Part shown: one piece after another, positions 10,390 to 23,146 of the stretch
Layout of the letters: every line of letters begins with the position of its first letter
Position numbering within the stretch: position 1 is the first letter of the stretch
The notes under the pieces: generated by a model
Database searches by the model: none
The model's input: the letters and a program-made list of their open reading frames with translations, nothing else
Told to the model about the DNA's origin: nothing
Translations under genes and position numbers: made by a program
Source of the DNA: Adiantum capillus-veneris
Taxonomy: Eukaryota; Streptophyta; Polypodiopsida; Polypodiales; Pteridaceae
Reading direction: 5' to 3'
DNA: 64,000 nt
NCBI GenBank assembly: GCA_014529385.2
Contig: CM043954.1
Span: forward strand, 92,159,747-92,223,746

Positions 10390-10510
10390 CCTTTCCTTAA
10401 GACATTTTAGCTACGAGAAAACCTTGCTCTGATACCATTTGTTAGGAAATAGAGGTGTAGCTAAGTAGAAGCTAGAGTGCTTTACTTAATGGAGAGAGAT
10501 AATTTTCACA

Positions 10511-10575
<65 letters not shown>
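10390..10575 (-). mobile_element. Copia H leader, tRNA-Met primer site and truncated LTR
   Basis: On the minus strand the LTR end CCTAACA at 10440 is followed by AA and TGGTATCAGAGC (10437-10426), the usual plant tRNA-Met primer-binding site, then about 40 bases of leader up to the transposon insertion. The LTR extends rightwards to a GA microsatellite (about 10513-10576), where it stops abruptly at gypsy B sequence. Only about 70 bases of unique LTR remain. Confidence 0.8.

Positions 10576-10577
<2 letters not shown>
10513..10577. repeat. (GA)n microsatellite at copia H / gypsy B junction
   Basis: About 32 GA units. Copia LTR sequence lies on the left; a gypsy reverse transcriptase resumes in mid-domain immediately on the right. 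Confidence 0.9.
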
Positions 10578-10579
<2 letters not shown>

Positions 10580-12599
10580 CATTTGGGTTAACTAATGCTC
10601 CAGCCACATTTTCAAGATTGATGAGCCATGCTTTCAAAGAGTATGTTCGAAAATTCATAGAAGTATACATGGATGATCTATGCATACATTCGTCAATCCG
10701 GGCTGATCATTTTGAACACCTCAAAAAGGTAATTGAGAAATGTAGACTTTACAGGATTTTCTTAAATCCTGAAAAGTGCACATTCATGGGGAGACAAGGA
10801 AGAATTCTTGGACATATAGTGTCTAAAAATGGCATAGCTACCGATATTGAAAAGATTCATGTCATTGCTGAATTGCCTAGACCAACAACAGTCAAGGGGG
10901 TACAAGCCTTCATGGGACATTGTGGATATTACCGACGCTTCATCTACATGTACGCTATAATTGCAAAACCCATGTATAACTTGATTACGCACTTTGAATG
11001 GACCGAGGCATGTGAAGAATCCTTCATGAAGCTTAAGCAAGCTCTCACCTCAGCTCCAATATTGAAAGCACCCGATTGGGATAAGGTATTCCACGTACAT
11101 ATAGATGCTTCAAACTTTGCTATTGGTTGTATACTAGTCCAACCAAGAGATGGGAAAATTGACTTTCCTATTTCTTATGCCAGCCCCCGACCGATAATTG
11201 AACATGGCAGAAAGGAATTACACCACCATTGAAAGGGAAGGACTAGGAATGATCCATGCCGTTAAAAAGTATAGACATTACCTACTAGCCAGCAAGTTTG
11301 TGTTCTTTGTGGACCACCAAGCTTTGTTATATTTGGTCAACAAGCCATGCAGCACATGCAAAATAGTGAGATGGTTCATCATTCTTCTTGAATTTGATTT
11401 CACTATGGTTGTAAAAAAAGGCACTACACATTAACGAGCAGATCATTTGTCAAGGATTGTTTTAGGGGAATCACCTAAAGGGGTAGACGATGATCTACCA
11501 GATGCCTATTTGTTCTCCGTGGAAATGATACCTAGATGGTCGGAAAAAATTGTGTCATTAATGATAATAGCTCAAGTGGATTCACCACTTCCTATCACAA
11601 TTGATTTAATCGAGCAATCGGTTACTGGAAGGCTATATAAAAGAAATCGAGACGGGATATTTCTTTTATGTATTAACCCTGAAGAAAAGGATCAATACCT
11701 AAGTCAAGCACATGTTACCATAGTAGGACTTCACTTTGCGGAAGACAGAACTATGCAACAAATCTTGAGACTTGGAGTATTTTGGCCGACTATGAGGAGA
11801 GATGTTAGATCTTTTGTAAAAGATTTCCCTCAATGTCAAAAACAACCACCCATTCCTCATGTAACATTGTTTCAAATGTCACCTGTTTCTAAGTGGAGTA
11901 ATTTTCTGGTTACTTACTTATTGAGCCGAACATTTCCTGAGGATATGAGTAAACGCTGTCAAAGAGCAATCGAAGCTGAAGGAAGAGACTATGCTCTTAT
12001 TGGGAACCAATTGTATCGCGGAGAGGTAAAGATCAACATTTACGTCTTTGCGCAAATGAAAATGAGTATATTCCGATTATAGAACAAGCACATGCTGGAT
12101 TAGCTGGAGGTCACTTTTCTAGTGACCACCGCAAGAGCAATCTTGATGGCAGGTATATAGTGGCCAACACTTTTTGCCGATGCTAAAGAGTATGCTCGGA
12201 GGTGTGATGCTTGTCAACGAGCAAAAATGCCAACACGAGTAGATAACATGCCCTTAAGACCAATGATGGGGGCTAGAGCCTTCGCAAAATGGGGTATAGA
12301 TTTTGTTGGACCGATACAGCCACCTGCTTATAGAACCCAAGCTCAATATACCATTGTAGCTACGAACTATTTGACCAAGTGGGCCGAGGCTAAAGCGACT
12401 CAAAAGAATGATGCCAGAACCACTGCTGCATTCTTATATGAGTATGTATTCATGAGATATGGACTGCCAATAGAGATTGTCAGTGATGGGGGAACGCATT
12501 TTCTCAATGAGGTAATAGAGTATTTGCTTAATGAGTTTATGGTCATCCATAACAAATCAGCTCCCTATCACCCACAAGCAAATGGACAAGCTGAGCATA
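10576..12599 (+). pseudogene. Gypsy element B pol, RT-RNase H-integrase, 5'-truncated
   Basis: Starts inside RT at PFGLTNAPATFSRLM, with the YMDD box intact, then GHCGYYRRFIYMYA. RNase H follows: HVHIDAS, a shift near 11190, TIEREGLGMIHAVKKYRHYL, FFVDHQALLYL, and a stop (TH*RADHLSR) near 11434. Then two H2C2-type zinc domains in succession (11620-11870 and 12030-12230, the second badly decayed) and the integrase core with WGIDFVGP, IVSDGGTHF and HPQANGQAEH. The text breaks at the codon CAT, where element A is inserted, and resumes at 31433. Compared with A, the whole 5' half (LTR, leader, gag, protease, fingers of RT) is missing, ending at a GA repeat. Athila/Tat-like gypsy affinity is inferred from the domain order and the extra 3' ORF. 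Confidence 0.9.
12595..12599. repeat. Target-site duplication GCATA, left of element A
   Basis: GCATA abuts the LTR start TGTTGAGCC; the identical GCATA follows the 3' LTR at 31433-31437. Removing A plus one copy restores a continuous B integrase frame. Confidence 0.95.
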
Positions 12600-13530
12600 T
12601 GTTGAGCCAGCAGAGGATCACACCCACATTTTTGCTCACACCCATCATTTTGTAACCATTGATTGTAATAAATGTCTTTCCGACATTAATTTTGATTTGA
12701 GCCATTCATTAAGTAACGGGACTCAATTGAGTTTCCAGCTTGTAATCCCGAAGTAATTTCACCTGTTGATGTAAATAATTAGAGATGTTCTCACCTCCAA
12801 GGCTGAGGTATATAAGCCAAAGTTTTGTAACCTAAAAGAGATTCAATTATTAATCAAAGTGAGTTTTTGAGCGCCGTGACTGTGTCTGAGAGAGAGAGAG
12901 AGAGTCTTATCTTCTTGCTACGCAAGCTACGGGGCCGCCATTGGAGAAGCGACACCGCCATTGTGTTAGCAACGGTGAGAGCTACGCACAGATACCAAGA
13001 GTGCGCGCTATCGGCTTCTACGTGTGGTAAGTTCCTACGAGCTTCGGTGTGAGTTTTCTTCCAACTCGTGTGTCGGAATAGAGCATGCAACATATCTATA
13101 GAACCACAACGAGTAGAGCTACACATTAGTACCATCGGGGTCAAGTTTCGGTCACCTGTATTTTTCGGCCTGTCTTCATACGCGTTTGCCGCACGGAGTG
13201 GTTATAGGTTGATTTTGCAGTTCAAGTCTTTAGGGTGTTGTTCTTACCTAGTGTATAGACTTCCCCTTGAGTTTGAGATCGATTCAATGATTCTAGATCC
13301 TGTTTCGTATAGCATTCGTTCGTAGTACGGATTTCAGTCACTTGCGTATTTTAGAACTTAGATTTGATTTCCTTAGTAGTGATTGTCATTAGAAGGTCGA
13401 GTAGGTGATTTGACACCCACCTAGTTGTTTCCATGCGCCTGCGGGTCAAGCTCCGTCCTCGTCTGACAAATTCTGTTGTTGGTTGAGTTCTCGCTATTTA
13501 GCTTCCGCTAGCGGCGTAACCGCCTTAACA
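12600..13530 (+). repeat. 5' LTR of element A
   Basis: Begins TGTTGAGCC, ends CCGCCTTAACA. Contains a TATA box GGTATATAAGCC (about 12808-12818), a short GA repeat (12889-12904), and a good splice donor GTGTG|GTAAGTTCC near 13026 conserved in all three copies of this LTR. Short ORFs across it are not real genes. Confidence 0.95.
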
Positions 13531-13532
13531 TT

Positions 13533-13550
13533 TGGCGCCGCTGCCGGGGA
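13533..13550 (+). promoter_or_regulatory. Primer-binding site of element A
   Basis: TGGCGCCGCTGCCGGGG, two bases after the LTR; the form used by Athila/Tat gypsy elements, by recall complementary to a tRNA-Asp 3' end. Confidence 0.85.
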
Positions 13551-14753
13551 CGAGAGCCCTAAGTAGGTGACCTTAGACTAATCCTACGAGGTGAGTTGTA
13601 TAAACTACTTTGTATACTTTAGTTAGAAAAGATCTAGGAGTGGTGGACTCTGAAGGTCTCGAGAGATACTAGGAAGTGGGGTATTCCTGGGTCTTCCGTG
13701 TTGACAGTATTTTTAGTTTAGCTTAGATTAGATTGTTTTTGATGGTGTTTAAGTGGTTGTTGACATAAAAAGCATTTGCTACTCCTTGTGTGGTAGTAAA
13801 GCTCTTTATATTTTCAATTGCAAAAAATCCATTTTATGATTAGAAGTAGCTTAGGTAGGGCCTGATTTGATCCTGATCTAGAGCTATCAATTGGTGTTCT
13901 ATTTGCTCGATGTGTTTGATTGCATGTTAGATCACTGAAAAAGTCGCTTTGGTAGTGAAATATGCAATAAACAAAGTTCAGAAAAATTTTCTGTGTAACT
14001 GATTGTTGCTGAGCACTTAAAAGAGCTATTGGAAGAGTTCTGTGTTGAAAAACTGGAAATCTGCAACTTTAGACATCATACGCGTATGATGTCTTAGGAC
14101 CTAAACAGAGACTAAAATTGAAAATTTGACATTGCCAGAGTGTTTAGAAGGGGGGTTTTACCCTAAGATCAACCTAAAACAAGAGCATCAACACTCAAAG
14201 AAACCCAAAAAGACAAGTCGGAGTCCAAGAAACTCAAAGAATAGGAAATTTTGGATTCAAATCTTGTTTTTACATTCAAACCTGACAAAAACACTTGAAA
14301 CTCAATTATAAACATTGGAGAAGGCTTAAAACAAAAAATAGTCAAAATCTGGGACAAAAGACATCATACGCGTATAATGTCTTTTGGCACATCCGCTGCT
14401 TATTTTTGATATCTGACCTGACAAGATTGTTACAGGCACTGTTGGAAGCATAAATATCAAGTTTGGACCCAAATTGATGAAAAAGACATCATACGCGTAT
14501 GATGTCTTTGACCTAATTTTGGACATCTTTTGATACTTTGCTAACACAGATCCATTGTAATAGCTGTCTAGAGGTTATATTTCAAGTTTCAGCATAACTG
14601 CGACAAAATTCTCACTTGATGAAACAGAAGTTGTCCAACGGACAAGATTAAACAATTGACCAAGTATCAATCAGTTTGGATCAATTCTGACCACAAAAAC
14701 TTGAGGAAAACAAATTGCCGAGACGGAAAAGTTAAAGTCCTTCAGGGGAATTG
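13551..14753 (+). other. Leader of element A, probable intron with three palindromes
   Basis: No ORF. A strong donor CTACGAG|GTGAGT at 13591 and an acceptor TCCTTCAG just before the gag ATG (14745) suggest that most of the leader can be spliced out. Within it lie three 22-bp palindromes, GACATCATACG plus its reverse complement, at 14072, 14360 (one mismatch) and 14485. The start of this leader is homologous to the leader of element C at about 45390-45660. Confidence 0.6.
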
Positions 14754-16229
14754 ATGAATTTGAGATCGGGCAGGAATCTCCGGAATAATCAACCAAAACA
14801 AGGGGAACCAGCAAGTGTCATATCAACCGAGGGAAGTGTAAACCAAAGTTGGGTGCAACCATTAGAGCCGATCTTTGAAGGAAGTGTCTCTGATACTTCT
14901 TCGGAGAGATCTTACGAGATTTTCACCGAAAACTTGGAACACTTGAACTTGAACAACAGAGAAAATATGGCAGCAGGATCATCAAACCCTTCCGCCACCA
15001 TGAAGCTATTGTTCATAAAATATCAGTACGACAATGAGCAAGGTGCCAAGATCTACAAAGATGGAATGGACCGCTATTGTGTAAAGATAGAAGAGAGACC
15101 TAGTGAGTTCAAGGACTTAGTGCCTGTGAGCTATAGTGGAGATAGATATCTAGATGACGAGGGTACCATGTACTTGGTAGTCCTAAACCCTAACATTGTG
15201 GACAAGTGGGGATTGATGGGCACCAAAGCCAAAATAGATGAAGAACTCGAGGAGAAAGCACCAATAATGAACTTCCCTAATGCGAGGTTAAGAAGAGAGA
15301 ATGAAACTACAAGGATCAACACTGATAATATCTATGTGGGGCTATACAAATATAATAATGGGGAGCAAGATCTCTATTATAGATGTGAAGAACCCTACAC
15401 CGGAGAGTTGACAGACAAAAAAAGACTCTATGTCTTTACCTACACAGAGGGATCGGAAGTGAAAATTGCCGCTTATGATAAGTATGGCAGGCAATACTCA
15501 ACAATGGGCAAAAAAGAATTAGAAGGATATACATACTTTGGGGGACCACTACATCAGTATTATGTTACTTCTAGCTCACATAGACCAGCACCAACAACTG
15601 GAGTGCAAAACTCAATGACAACAGGAGGACAAAGAACTCAGGTTGCTGACTCTTTCAGTCAACCTTGGGACTTGAAGCTCGGACCAATGGGATCATTACA
15701 TTCCAGAGAGTCAATGGAGACGAATCGAGGTAGTGCAGTTCCAATCCCCACCTATACCACTCCAGGTCCAAGGTTTGAAGTGGAACCATCACATTTACCT
15801 CCCAGTAGTAGATTCAGGGCAGAGGAACCGACAAGGGTAACCCATGAAGTCCATGATGCTAGAGAAAGCTTTAGCCGAGACACAGGAGCAATGAGATTGG
15901 TAGCAGATCATAGACGTATGAGACCATCTCAAGTAGCCAAGTGTGTGCCAAAGAAGTATGGTGGTTCAGGAGATCCGTATGCACATGTGTCACTCTTTAA
16001 GCAAGTCTTAAGAGCTGAGCAAATAACAGATTTCCATACACAATACGAGGGATTTGGTCTTACTCTAGAAGGTACTGCATTGACATGGTTTCAACCAATG
16101 AACATAGGGGGATTCCATGACATTGACCATTTGCTAAGAGAGTTTGCTGAGGAATTCTCAAAACGAGGGATTAAGCACAATACGGTCTCACAAATATATG
16201 CTTTAAACAGAGAGAACACGAAAAAGTGA
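14754..16229 (+). pseudogene. Element A gag, N-terminal part
   Basis: ATG 14754 (MNLRSGRNLRNNQPK) is the first good start after the PBS; the LRSGR.L opening is common in plant gypsy Gag. The middle holds an uncharacterised lineage-specific segment (YYRCEEPYTGEL, AAYDKYGRQYST) also present in element C, and the retrotransposon Gag capsid-like region begins near 15900 (PKKYGGSGDPYAHVSLFKQ, LTLEGTALTWFQ). The frame ends NRENTKK* where an extra GA in an AGAGAG run shifts it; the protein continues in the next frame at 16226. Gag forms the cytoplasmic particle that packages the RNA. Confidence 0.85.
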
Positions 16230-19200
16230 AGGAAGCTTCACTTCGCTTCAAACAATACATTGAGAGATGTCCAGTACGTGAACGACCACAAGATGACAGA
16301 CTATCTGTTCTCTTTATTGAGGGACTGAGGAACGACACTCTCAAGAAGGACTTGCACTTGAAAGCTTGTACAAGTTTTGAGCAAGTAACGAGAGAGGCAT
16401 TGTACTTAGTGGATAACTGTACGGTTTATGGAGAGGTGTCAGCGGATACAGATTTTGCATCTAGTAGCTCCTCCTCCGTAGCGAGCGAGACTACCACTAG
16501 AAAGAATGTTCAAACAACAACCATGCCAAATGTAGAGCAAATGATAGAAGATGCTCTAAAAAGGATGGCACCATACCAAAAACCATTGCCAAAAACACTG
16601 AAATGGTGTGCTATTGAACAAAAATGGACAAATCATCCAACAGAGGAGTGTTATTACAACAAAGGGTATGTAAGGGAGCGCCAGTATGCACCTCCTGCTC
16701 AATTAGCACCACCTCAGATACATCCAGTACCTCGATACCCAACGGGAAGTGTACCAGGACCTATGGGGATAGAAAGACCGCAACCGGTATTGGGACAACA
16801 ACCACCTTTACTAGGAGCAAGACCAGTGGGCATTAGATATGCACCAACCTTAGAGAATCAGGAAGAACAAGCCTTAGTGCCTGTTCAAGCCTATTATGAA
16901 GAATCTGGTGCACACATGTCTCCAACTATGTATTACCCACCAGAAGAACCCAAACAACCAGAACCATGGGGCATGATTGGGAATGTTGGAATACCAACAA
17001 TTACAAGTGCTTCTGATGAAGAGAGATACAATTTGGACGCAAGAACATTGATGTTCATAGCTCATGGAGGGTTAACAGGACAAAGACCATCCTATCCACA
17101 AAGGACGAATCAAATGGGACCAAGACCGGCACTAGGACCCTGTTACAAGTGTGGAGGTGACCATCTGATGAATGTTTGTCCACATACGGAAATCATTAGA
17201 ATTAACGCTTATTGCACTGAGTGTGGGGTTACTCACTTCATTGAGGATTGTTCAAAGAATCCAAACAAAGTGCAAAAGACGACATTGAATATGCTAGAAA
17301 CTATTCCTACCAGCAGTGGGTCTGAAAATGAAACTCTGATACCAACGCAAGTTGTTACTAGAGCTCAAGCTAAGAAAACCACTAGAGAACCTGAGAATGG
17401 AAAGTTAGCGACTGAAGTGGTTAGTCAAGGACCGCGGAGTCAGAAAAACACATGGAAAGCTAGAAAAGCACGCATGAAGTTGAGAAAAGAACGTGAAGAC
17501 GCTATTCTAGCTGAGGAACTAAAGCAAACTAAAGCTAGATTAGAAAAACTTGAGAGTCAAAACGGGAAACGAGAGATGAGCCCGGAAAGAACGAAACAAA
17601 AGAGTATCAAAGAAACAACGAGCTTAAGCTCAGGGGGATCAGTGCTAGTCGACAAAGTACACGAACCATTGGACGCACTGATGAGAGCTTACGAAGCTAG
17701 GTTAAAGAACAACCAAACACAAGAACAGAGGTGGATGACATACCCAAACGCGGAATTGGAAAAGCAGAGACTTGAAATGTGCCAGAGAATGATCGAGACT
17801 GCACAAGCCTTATTAGAACCACCAAAAGAAACAATGAATTGTGGAAAGGAAAACCCAATTCAGCAAGAGACTATCGTTTCACGGGTAGCTGAAAAGACTC
17901 CCAGTGCACAAAAGCCTGAAAATACACAAAAGGATGACCGCATAGTATTGAACACAACCGATCAGGAGATAGAGAGTTTTCATCCAGTCATACAGAGGAT
18001 TTACGGAAAAGATGAGGATTACAATGAATTTTGGAAACAAGTGAGAGAGGCAAACTTTGCAAACGAGCTAAGTTGCCAAGCTAATCAGACAAATTGGGAA
18101 AAGGACATCAGGAATCCTCCCATAGTGGAATTTGAGGCAGGATCTCAAGTGGACTTGGATCTGCAATCTTACTGGGGAGATGGGGGCTCTGTTAGAACAA
18201 TGGAGAGCAAACCTCATTCACTGAAAACCTTACCTTCATACTTAGGAGAGTATGAAGCAAAATCCGAGATTAGAGCACTTCCCTCACGAAAAATCTCATC
18301 AGAAAAAGTCATGGACTCGCAAGGATTGATAGAGATTTTGTCAACACCAGTGACATGCACTATCACTTTAGCTGAGCTTTTGAGGCTAAGACCACATATG
18401 TGGACCACTGTAGGAAAATGCTTGGAGAAATTCGGGATAAAAGATCCAACATCGAGATTGCAAGAGAGCATAGAGGAGCTGAGCAAGCCACAAAAGAACG
18501 CTAAGCCTGTACCCTTAAACAAGGTCGGAGAGTATTGCGAAGGTGAAGAGGGGAATACAACCTTACCAGTTGAATTCCAAGGAGTGAAGACGATGGCAAT
18601 ACTAGACAGCGGAGCAGGGGTAGCCATTGCTACAAAAGAAATCTGGAAAAAATGGGGGAAACCAGCAATAAGGAAGACTAGGTTGAAACTCCAATTAGCA
18701 GATGGACACATGGAGAAACCTATGGGGTTATTAGAGAAAGTTGTAGTGACTTCTTGCGGCATTGAATACGAACATACTTTTGCTATTGTCGATTTTGCCA
18801 AGGAGAATAACTATGATATCATATTGGGAAGACCATTCATGAGACAGTTGAAAATGGTCCAAGATTGGGGCTACGATCACATATACTTGAGAAATATGGA
18901 AACCACTACACGTGTGAACCTGAAAGACCATAGCTACAAAGATGTGAACCGAACACCAGTAGAGGAGTTTGATTCAGCTACTTTGGCGGGATCCGAATTT
19001 CCCGCTTGGTTAGGTAAACCCAAGGAGTTATGGATGTGTGGAGCTTCGAAATGTGGAAGTCTGAAACGAGAAGAATGTGTTTTAGAAAGGGCTATCGAAG
19101 ACGAAACTTATGTAGGAGAACCCTTTCCAGAGGACACGTTTGAACCATTAGAATGGACACACATTCTAGCAACCCTAGATGTTTGTGCAATTCCGGATGG

Positions 19201-19258
19201 TCCCACAACGAAATTTTGCGACAAGGACGGGTACGACGTGGTTCCGTATTCATGTTGA
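16226..19258 (+). pseudogene. Element A gag C-terminus plus aspartic protease
   Basis: Continues gag (EASLRFKQYIERCPVRERP) with a proline/glutamine-rich region, then two zinc knuckles near 17140-17250: CYKCGGDHLMNVC and CTECGVTHFIEDC, both CX2CX3HX4C, one residue shorter than the usual CX2CX4HX4C. A charged K/E-rich stretch follows (17370-17600), then after 18540 a retroviral-type protease: AILDSGAGVAIA (catalytic DSG), and NNYDIILGRPFMRQL as the C-terminal DIILG motif. The frame ends YDVVPYSC* at 19258; element C stays open past this point, so A has a frameshift near 19255. The protease would process the polyprotein. Confidence 0.85.
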
Positions 19259-19999
19259 GAACTGTACTCGAAAAAGAAACTGAAAAGAACGATACACTGG
19301 AAAAGGAAGATGAAGAAGAGGTGTTTCACGACATTCCCAATCTTCCAGAGTGGGGAAATGAAGCAGACAACGAGTCAATGGACAATTCAAGCGGAAACGA
19401 AGAAACTATAATGGATGTCCGATTTTATGATTTTCCGAACCAAACTAAACAACGCCAGAAACACTATAGAGCAAAGAAAAAAAAAAGGGGGTTAGAACCA
19501 ATCCGATGCCTAGAATAAGAGGAAAAAATCAATTCCTAATGCTAGTAAAGGCTGAAGATTGTGTTAAGGATAAGATTTCTGGAAGAATGAGAGGCAGTGA
19601 TCAAAAGAGCTTACGAAAAGACAAAAGAGGCTCAAGAAATCAAGTTCAAAAGAATGGAACGAAAACTGAAACAGAAAAATCAGAAAAGAACAAGCGCAAC
19701 AGAGAATACACGGAGTCCAAGTTAGAACGTAGAAACAAGTACAGAGAGCTCAAGAAAACTCTGAAGGAAGTTTGGACGATAGAAATTGAGAGTGGAGAGG
19801 ACGAAAACGTCAAAATCAAGGAAAACATGGATGTTCCCTCTCACTATAGGAAATTCACAATAGAGGATAGGAAGGTGATATAACCCCACCTATTCGAGAG
19901 AGGAAGGAGAACGAATCTTATGACGGACCGGAGGATGCAAAAAAAGTTGATTTAGCAGCTCCAGGTGAGCCACCTAGACCGGTCTACATAGCCACAGAT
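19259..19999 (+). pseudogene. Element A protease-RT linker, frameshifted
   Basis: No known domain. In the frame overlapping the end of protease (to 19518) it is acidic (EKEDEEEVFHDIPNLPEW) and ends with a basic KKKKR cluster; in the next frame (19506-19883) it is very lysine/arginine-rich (RRNKYRELKKTLKEVW). A third frame then leads into RT. Element C has the same acidic segment in frame with protease, supporting a real, charged linker broken by several shifts in A. Confidence 0.6.
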
Positions 20000-22900
20000 T
20001 TGTCTCCAGGCGAGGAAGAGAGACTTTTGAGTCTTCTCAGAGAGTATAGGGATGTGTTTGCATGGTCTTATAAGGACTTAAAGGGAGTTGACCCATCGAT
20101 ATGCCAACACTCAATCCCACTGAAACAAGACGCAAAGCCTAGCAGACAGAGACCATACACATATAATGATACTTTTGCTAAGCGAATCAAGGAAGAGATA
20201 GATAAGCTAATGGAAGCTGAATTCATATACGAGATTGAACACACCGATTGGGTATCTCCGATTGTGGTAGTACCTAAGAAGAACGAAAAACTCCGAGTGT
20301 GTGTCAACTTAAAGAAAGTGAATGCTGCAACAATCAGGGACAATTATCCCCTGCCGATAACTGATCATGTTCTAGAGCGTGTATCAGGGAAAACATCATA
20401 CTCCTTTCTTGATGGTTTTTCAGGATATAACCAGCTAGCCATAGCACCAGAAGATCAACATAAAACAGCTTTTGCAACGGAGTGGGGAATTTATGCTTAT
20501 CGAGTTATGCCTTTTGGTCTAACCAATGCTCCCGCAACCTTCCAGAGGCTGATGACGCATGCTTTCAAAGAATACTTAAGGCTGTTTCTAGAAATCTACA
20601 TGGATGACTTAAGTGTACATTCTCCACTGAGAGATGAGCATCTAGAACACCTAAGAAAAGTATTTGAGAAATGTAGGACATATCGCATTTGTCTCAATCC
20701 TGAGAAATGTGTGTTTATGGTTCGACAGGGCAGAATTCTGGGACATATTGTCTCACAAAACGGAATATCCACGGATTTAGAAAAGATAAAAGTTATAGTG
20801 GATATGCCTAGACCAACCAATGCGAAACAAGTACAGAGCTTTATGGGACATTGTGGATATTATAGACGATTCATTTACATGTACGCTATAATAGGCCAAC
20901 CACTTTACAGGCTAATAGTGAACTTTGAATGGACAGAGGAGTGTGAGGAATCATTCAAGAAATTGAAAGAGGCACTCATTACTGCTCGAGACTTGAAATC
21001 ACCAGATTGGGAGAAGATATTCCATGTGCACATAGATGCTTCGGCATATGCAATAGGATGCATTCTAGCTCAGCCAGAAGAAGGAAACATGGATTTTCCT
21101 ATCTGTTACGCCAGTTGACAGCTCAACCATGCAGAGAAGAATTACACCACAACAGAGCGAGAAGGATTAGGAATGATCTATGCTGTGAAGAAATTTCGGC
21201 ATTATCTTCTAGCCAACAAGTTTGTGTTTTTTACGGATCACCAAGCCTTGCTCTACCTAGTGAATAAACCATGCAATACCGGGAGAATAGTGAGATGGTT
21301 CATTATCTTACTGGAATTCGACTTCACGGTAGTAGTAAAGAAAGGAAAAACACATCTTAGAGATGATCATCTTTCGCGATTGACGAATGGAGAAGACCCT
21401 ATAGGAGTAGATGACGACATGCCAGACGCGTACTTGTTCAACATAGAAATGATACCGAGGTGGTCTCAAAATGTCGTTAACCTATTAACCTATGGAGGAG
21501 AGTTCGATAGAAGAGAATACAACCTGAAACATATTGCTATTCAGCAATCCAAGAATCTTCAATTGGTTGCAGGAAGGTTGTATCAATTGGGAAATGATCA
21601 TGTTTTACGACTATGCATCAATCTTGAGGAATATAGTATATATCTGCGCGAAGCACATGTTCAGGAATGTGCATTTCAGGAATGTGCATTTCATTGTTCA
21701 AGAAGGAACACATATAGGAATTTGTTACAATTGGGAGTCTATTGGCCAGGAATGAAAGAAAGCGTACATGACTATGTCACTGTATGTATTGTATGTTCAT
21801 CAAAACCGCCAGCCGAGTATTTGACATTATATCAGATAATGATCGCTCCAGAATGGAGTCAGTATATTGTTGAATATCTCACAAATAGAACTTTCCCAGA
21901 AGGAACGTCAAAAGCTCGTCAGAAATCTGTAGAGACAGAAGCTAGAGATTACGCTTTAATAGGAGATCAACTCTATAAGAGAGGTAAAGACAACCAGCTT
22001 AGGATTTGCGCATCAGAGTCTGAGTATGTGATAATCCTGGAGCAAACTCATGGAGGAGTAGGTGGAGGCCATTTCTCAGGTGATAAGACAACAAAACTTG
22101 TCTTAGCCGCAGGAATATGGTGGCCAACATTACATATGGACGCTGAGGAATACGTTAAACGGTGTGATGACTGTCAGCGGACCAAAGTACCACTTAAAAG
22201 AGATGATATGCCGCTTAGACCAATGATGGGGGCAAGAGCTTTTGCAAAATGGGGGATTGATTATGTCGGACCCATTTCACCTCCTGCATATAAGACTCAT
22301 GCACAATACATCATTGTGGCTACAGACTATCTAACAAAGTGGGTCGAAGCAAAGGCAACTCAAAAAGCAGATGCCAGGACCACGGCACAATTTCTATATG
22401 AATACGTCTTTGTACGATATGGATTGCCAATAGAAATTGTGAGTGATCGAGGCACACATTTTATAAATGAAGTGATAGAGATCCTTCTAGATGAATTCAT
22501 GGTAATCCATAGGAAATCAGCCCCGTATCATCCACAAGCAAACGGACAAGCTGAAGCAACAAACAAAACCATATGCACGGTCCTTACGAAGATTGTATCT
22601 GAGTCGAGAACTGACTGGGACCAGAAGTTGCATTCAACATTATGGGCATATAGGGTAGCATATAAAACATCAATAGGAACGACCCCATATAACATGGTTT
22701 TTGGGCTAAATGCTATCTTGCCAATAGAATTCTTGATTTCAACCTTAAGGGTGGCTAAGGATCTAGAGTGGATAGGGCACGAGCTCTCTGATAGAATAGA
22801 TGACCTGGAAAAGCTAGATGAGCTTCGCCTAAAAGCAGTAGCTTCCATCTACGCTCAAAAAAGGCGACAAAAGGAATTTTTTGATAAACATGTGCGGACT

Positions 22901-23146
22901 AAAGAGTTTAAAGTTGGGGACTATGTCCTAGTTTACACTCTGAAACAGCATGCTAAGAAGCTTAAAAAGCGAGGGATGGGACCTCTGGTGATTAAAGATC
23001 TATCACCAAGTGGAGCCGTCAAGCTTGCTACATTAGACGGAGAAGAAATGCCCAATTGGATTAGTGGATGCAGGGTGAAAAAGTATCTTTTGCCGCTAAC
23101 CCAAGACATGCTTCTTAAAATACATCAAGAAAAGCTGCGTGTCTAG
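20000..23146 (+). pseudogene. Element A reverse transcriptase-RNase H-integrase
   Basis: RT: SPIVVVPKKNEKLRVCVNLK, YSFLDGFSGYNQ, MPFGLTNAPATFQRLM and YMDD. RNase H: HVHIDAS, TEREGLGMIYAVKKFRHYL, FFTDHQALLYL. Then two consecutive H2C2 zinc-binding segments: the first near 21550-21800 (GVYWPGMKESVHDY, CIVC) and the second near 21955-22190 (HGGVGGGHFSGDKT, CDDCQR). The integrase core has the D, D, E residues in WGIDYVGP, VSDRGTHF and HPQANGQAEATNK, and the C-terminal GPLVIKDLSPSGAVKLATL segment. One TGA (21116-21118, CGA to TGA type) splits RNase H, and TAG at 23144 separates the following protease-like domain, which is in the same frame. A 15-base tandem duplication (encoding repeated QECAF) sits in the first zinc domain. 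Makes and integrates cDNA. Confidence 0.95.

Noticed and set aside
10426..10437. tRNA genes at TGGTATCAGAGC and TGGCGCC sites
   Set aside because: Only the short primer-complementary segments are present, next to LTR ends; no cloverleaf.
12854..13325. 96-, 61- and 85-residue ORFs repeated at 30756-31227 and 63622-63846
   Set aside because: They lie in the LTR of element A, are carried only because the LTR is repeated, and have no domain.
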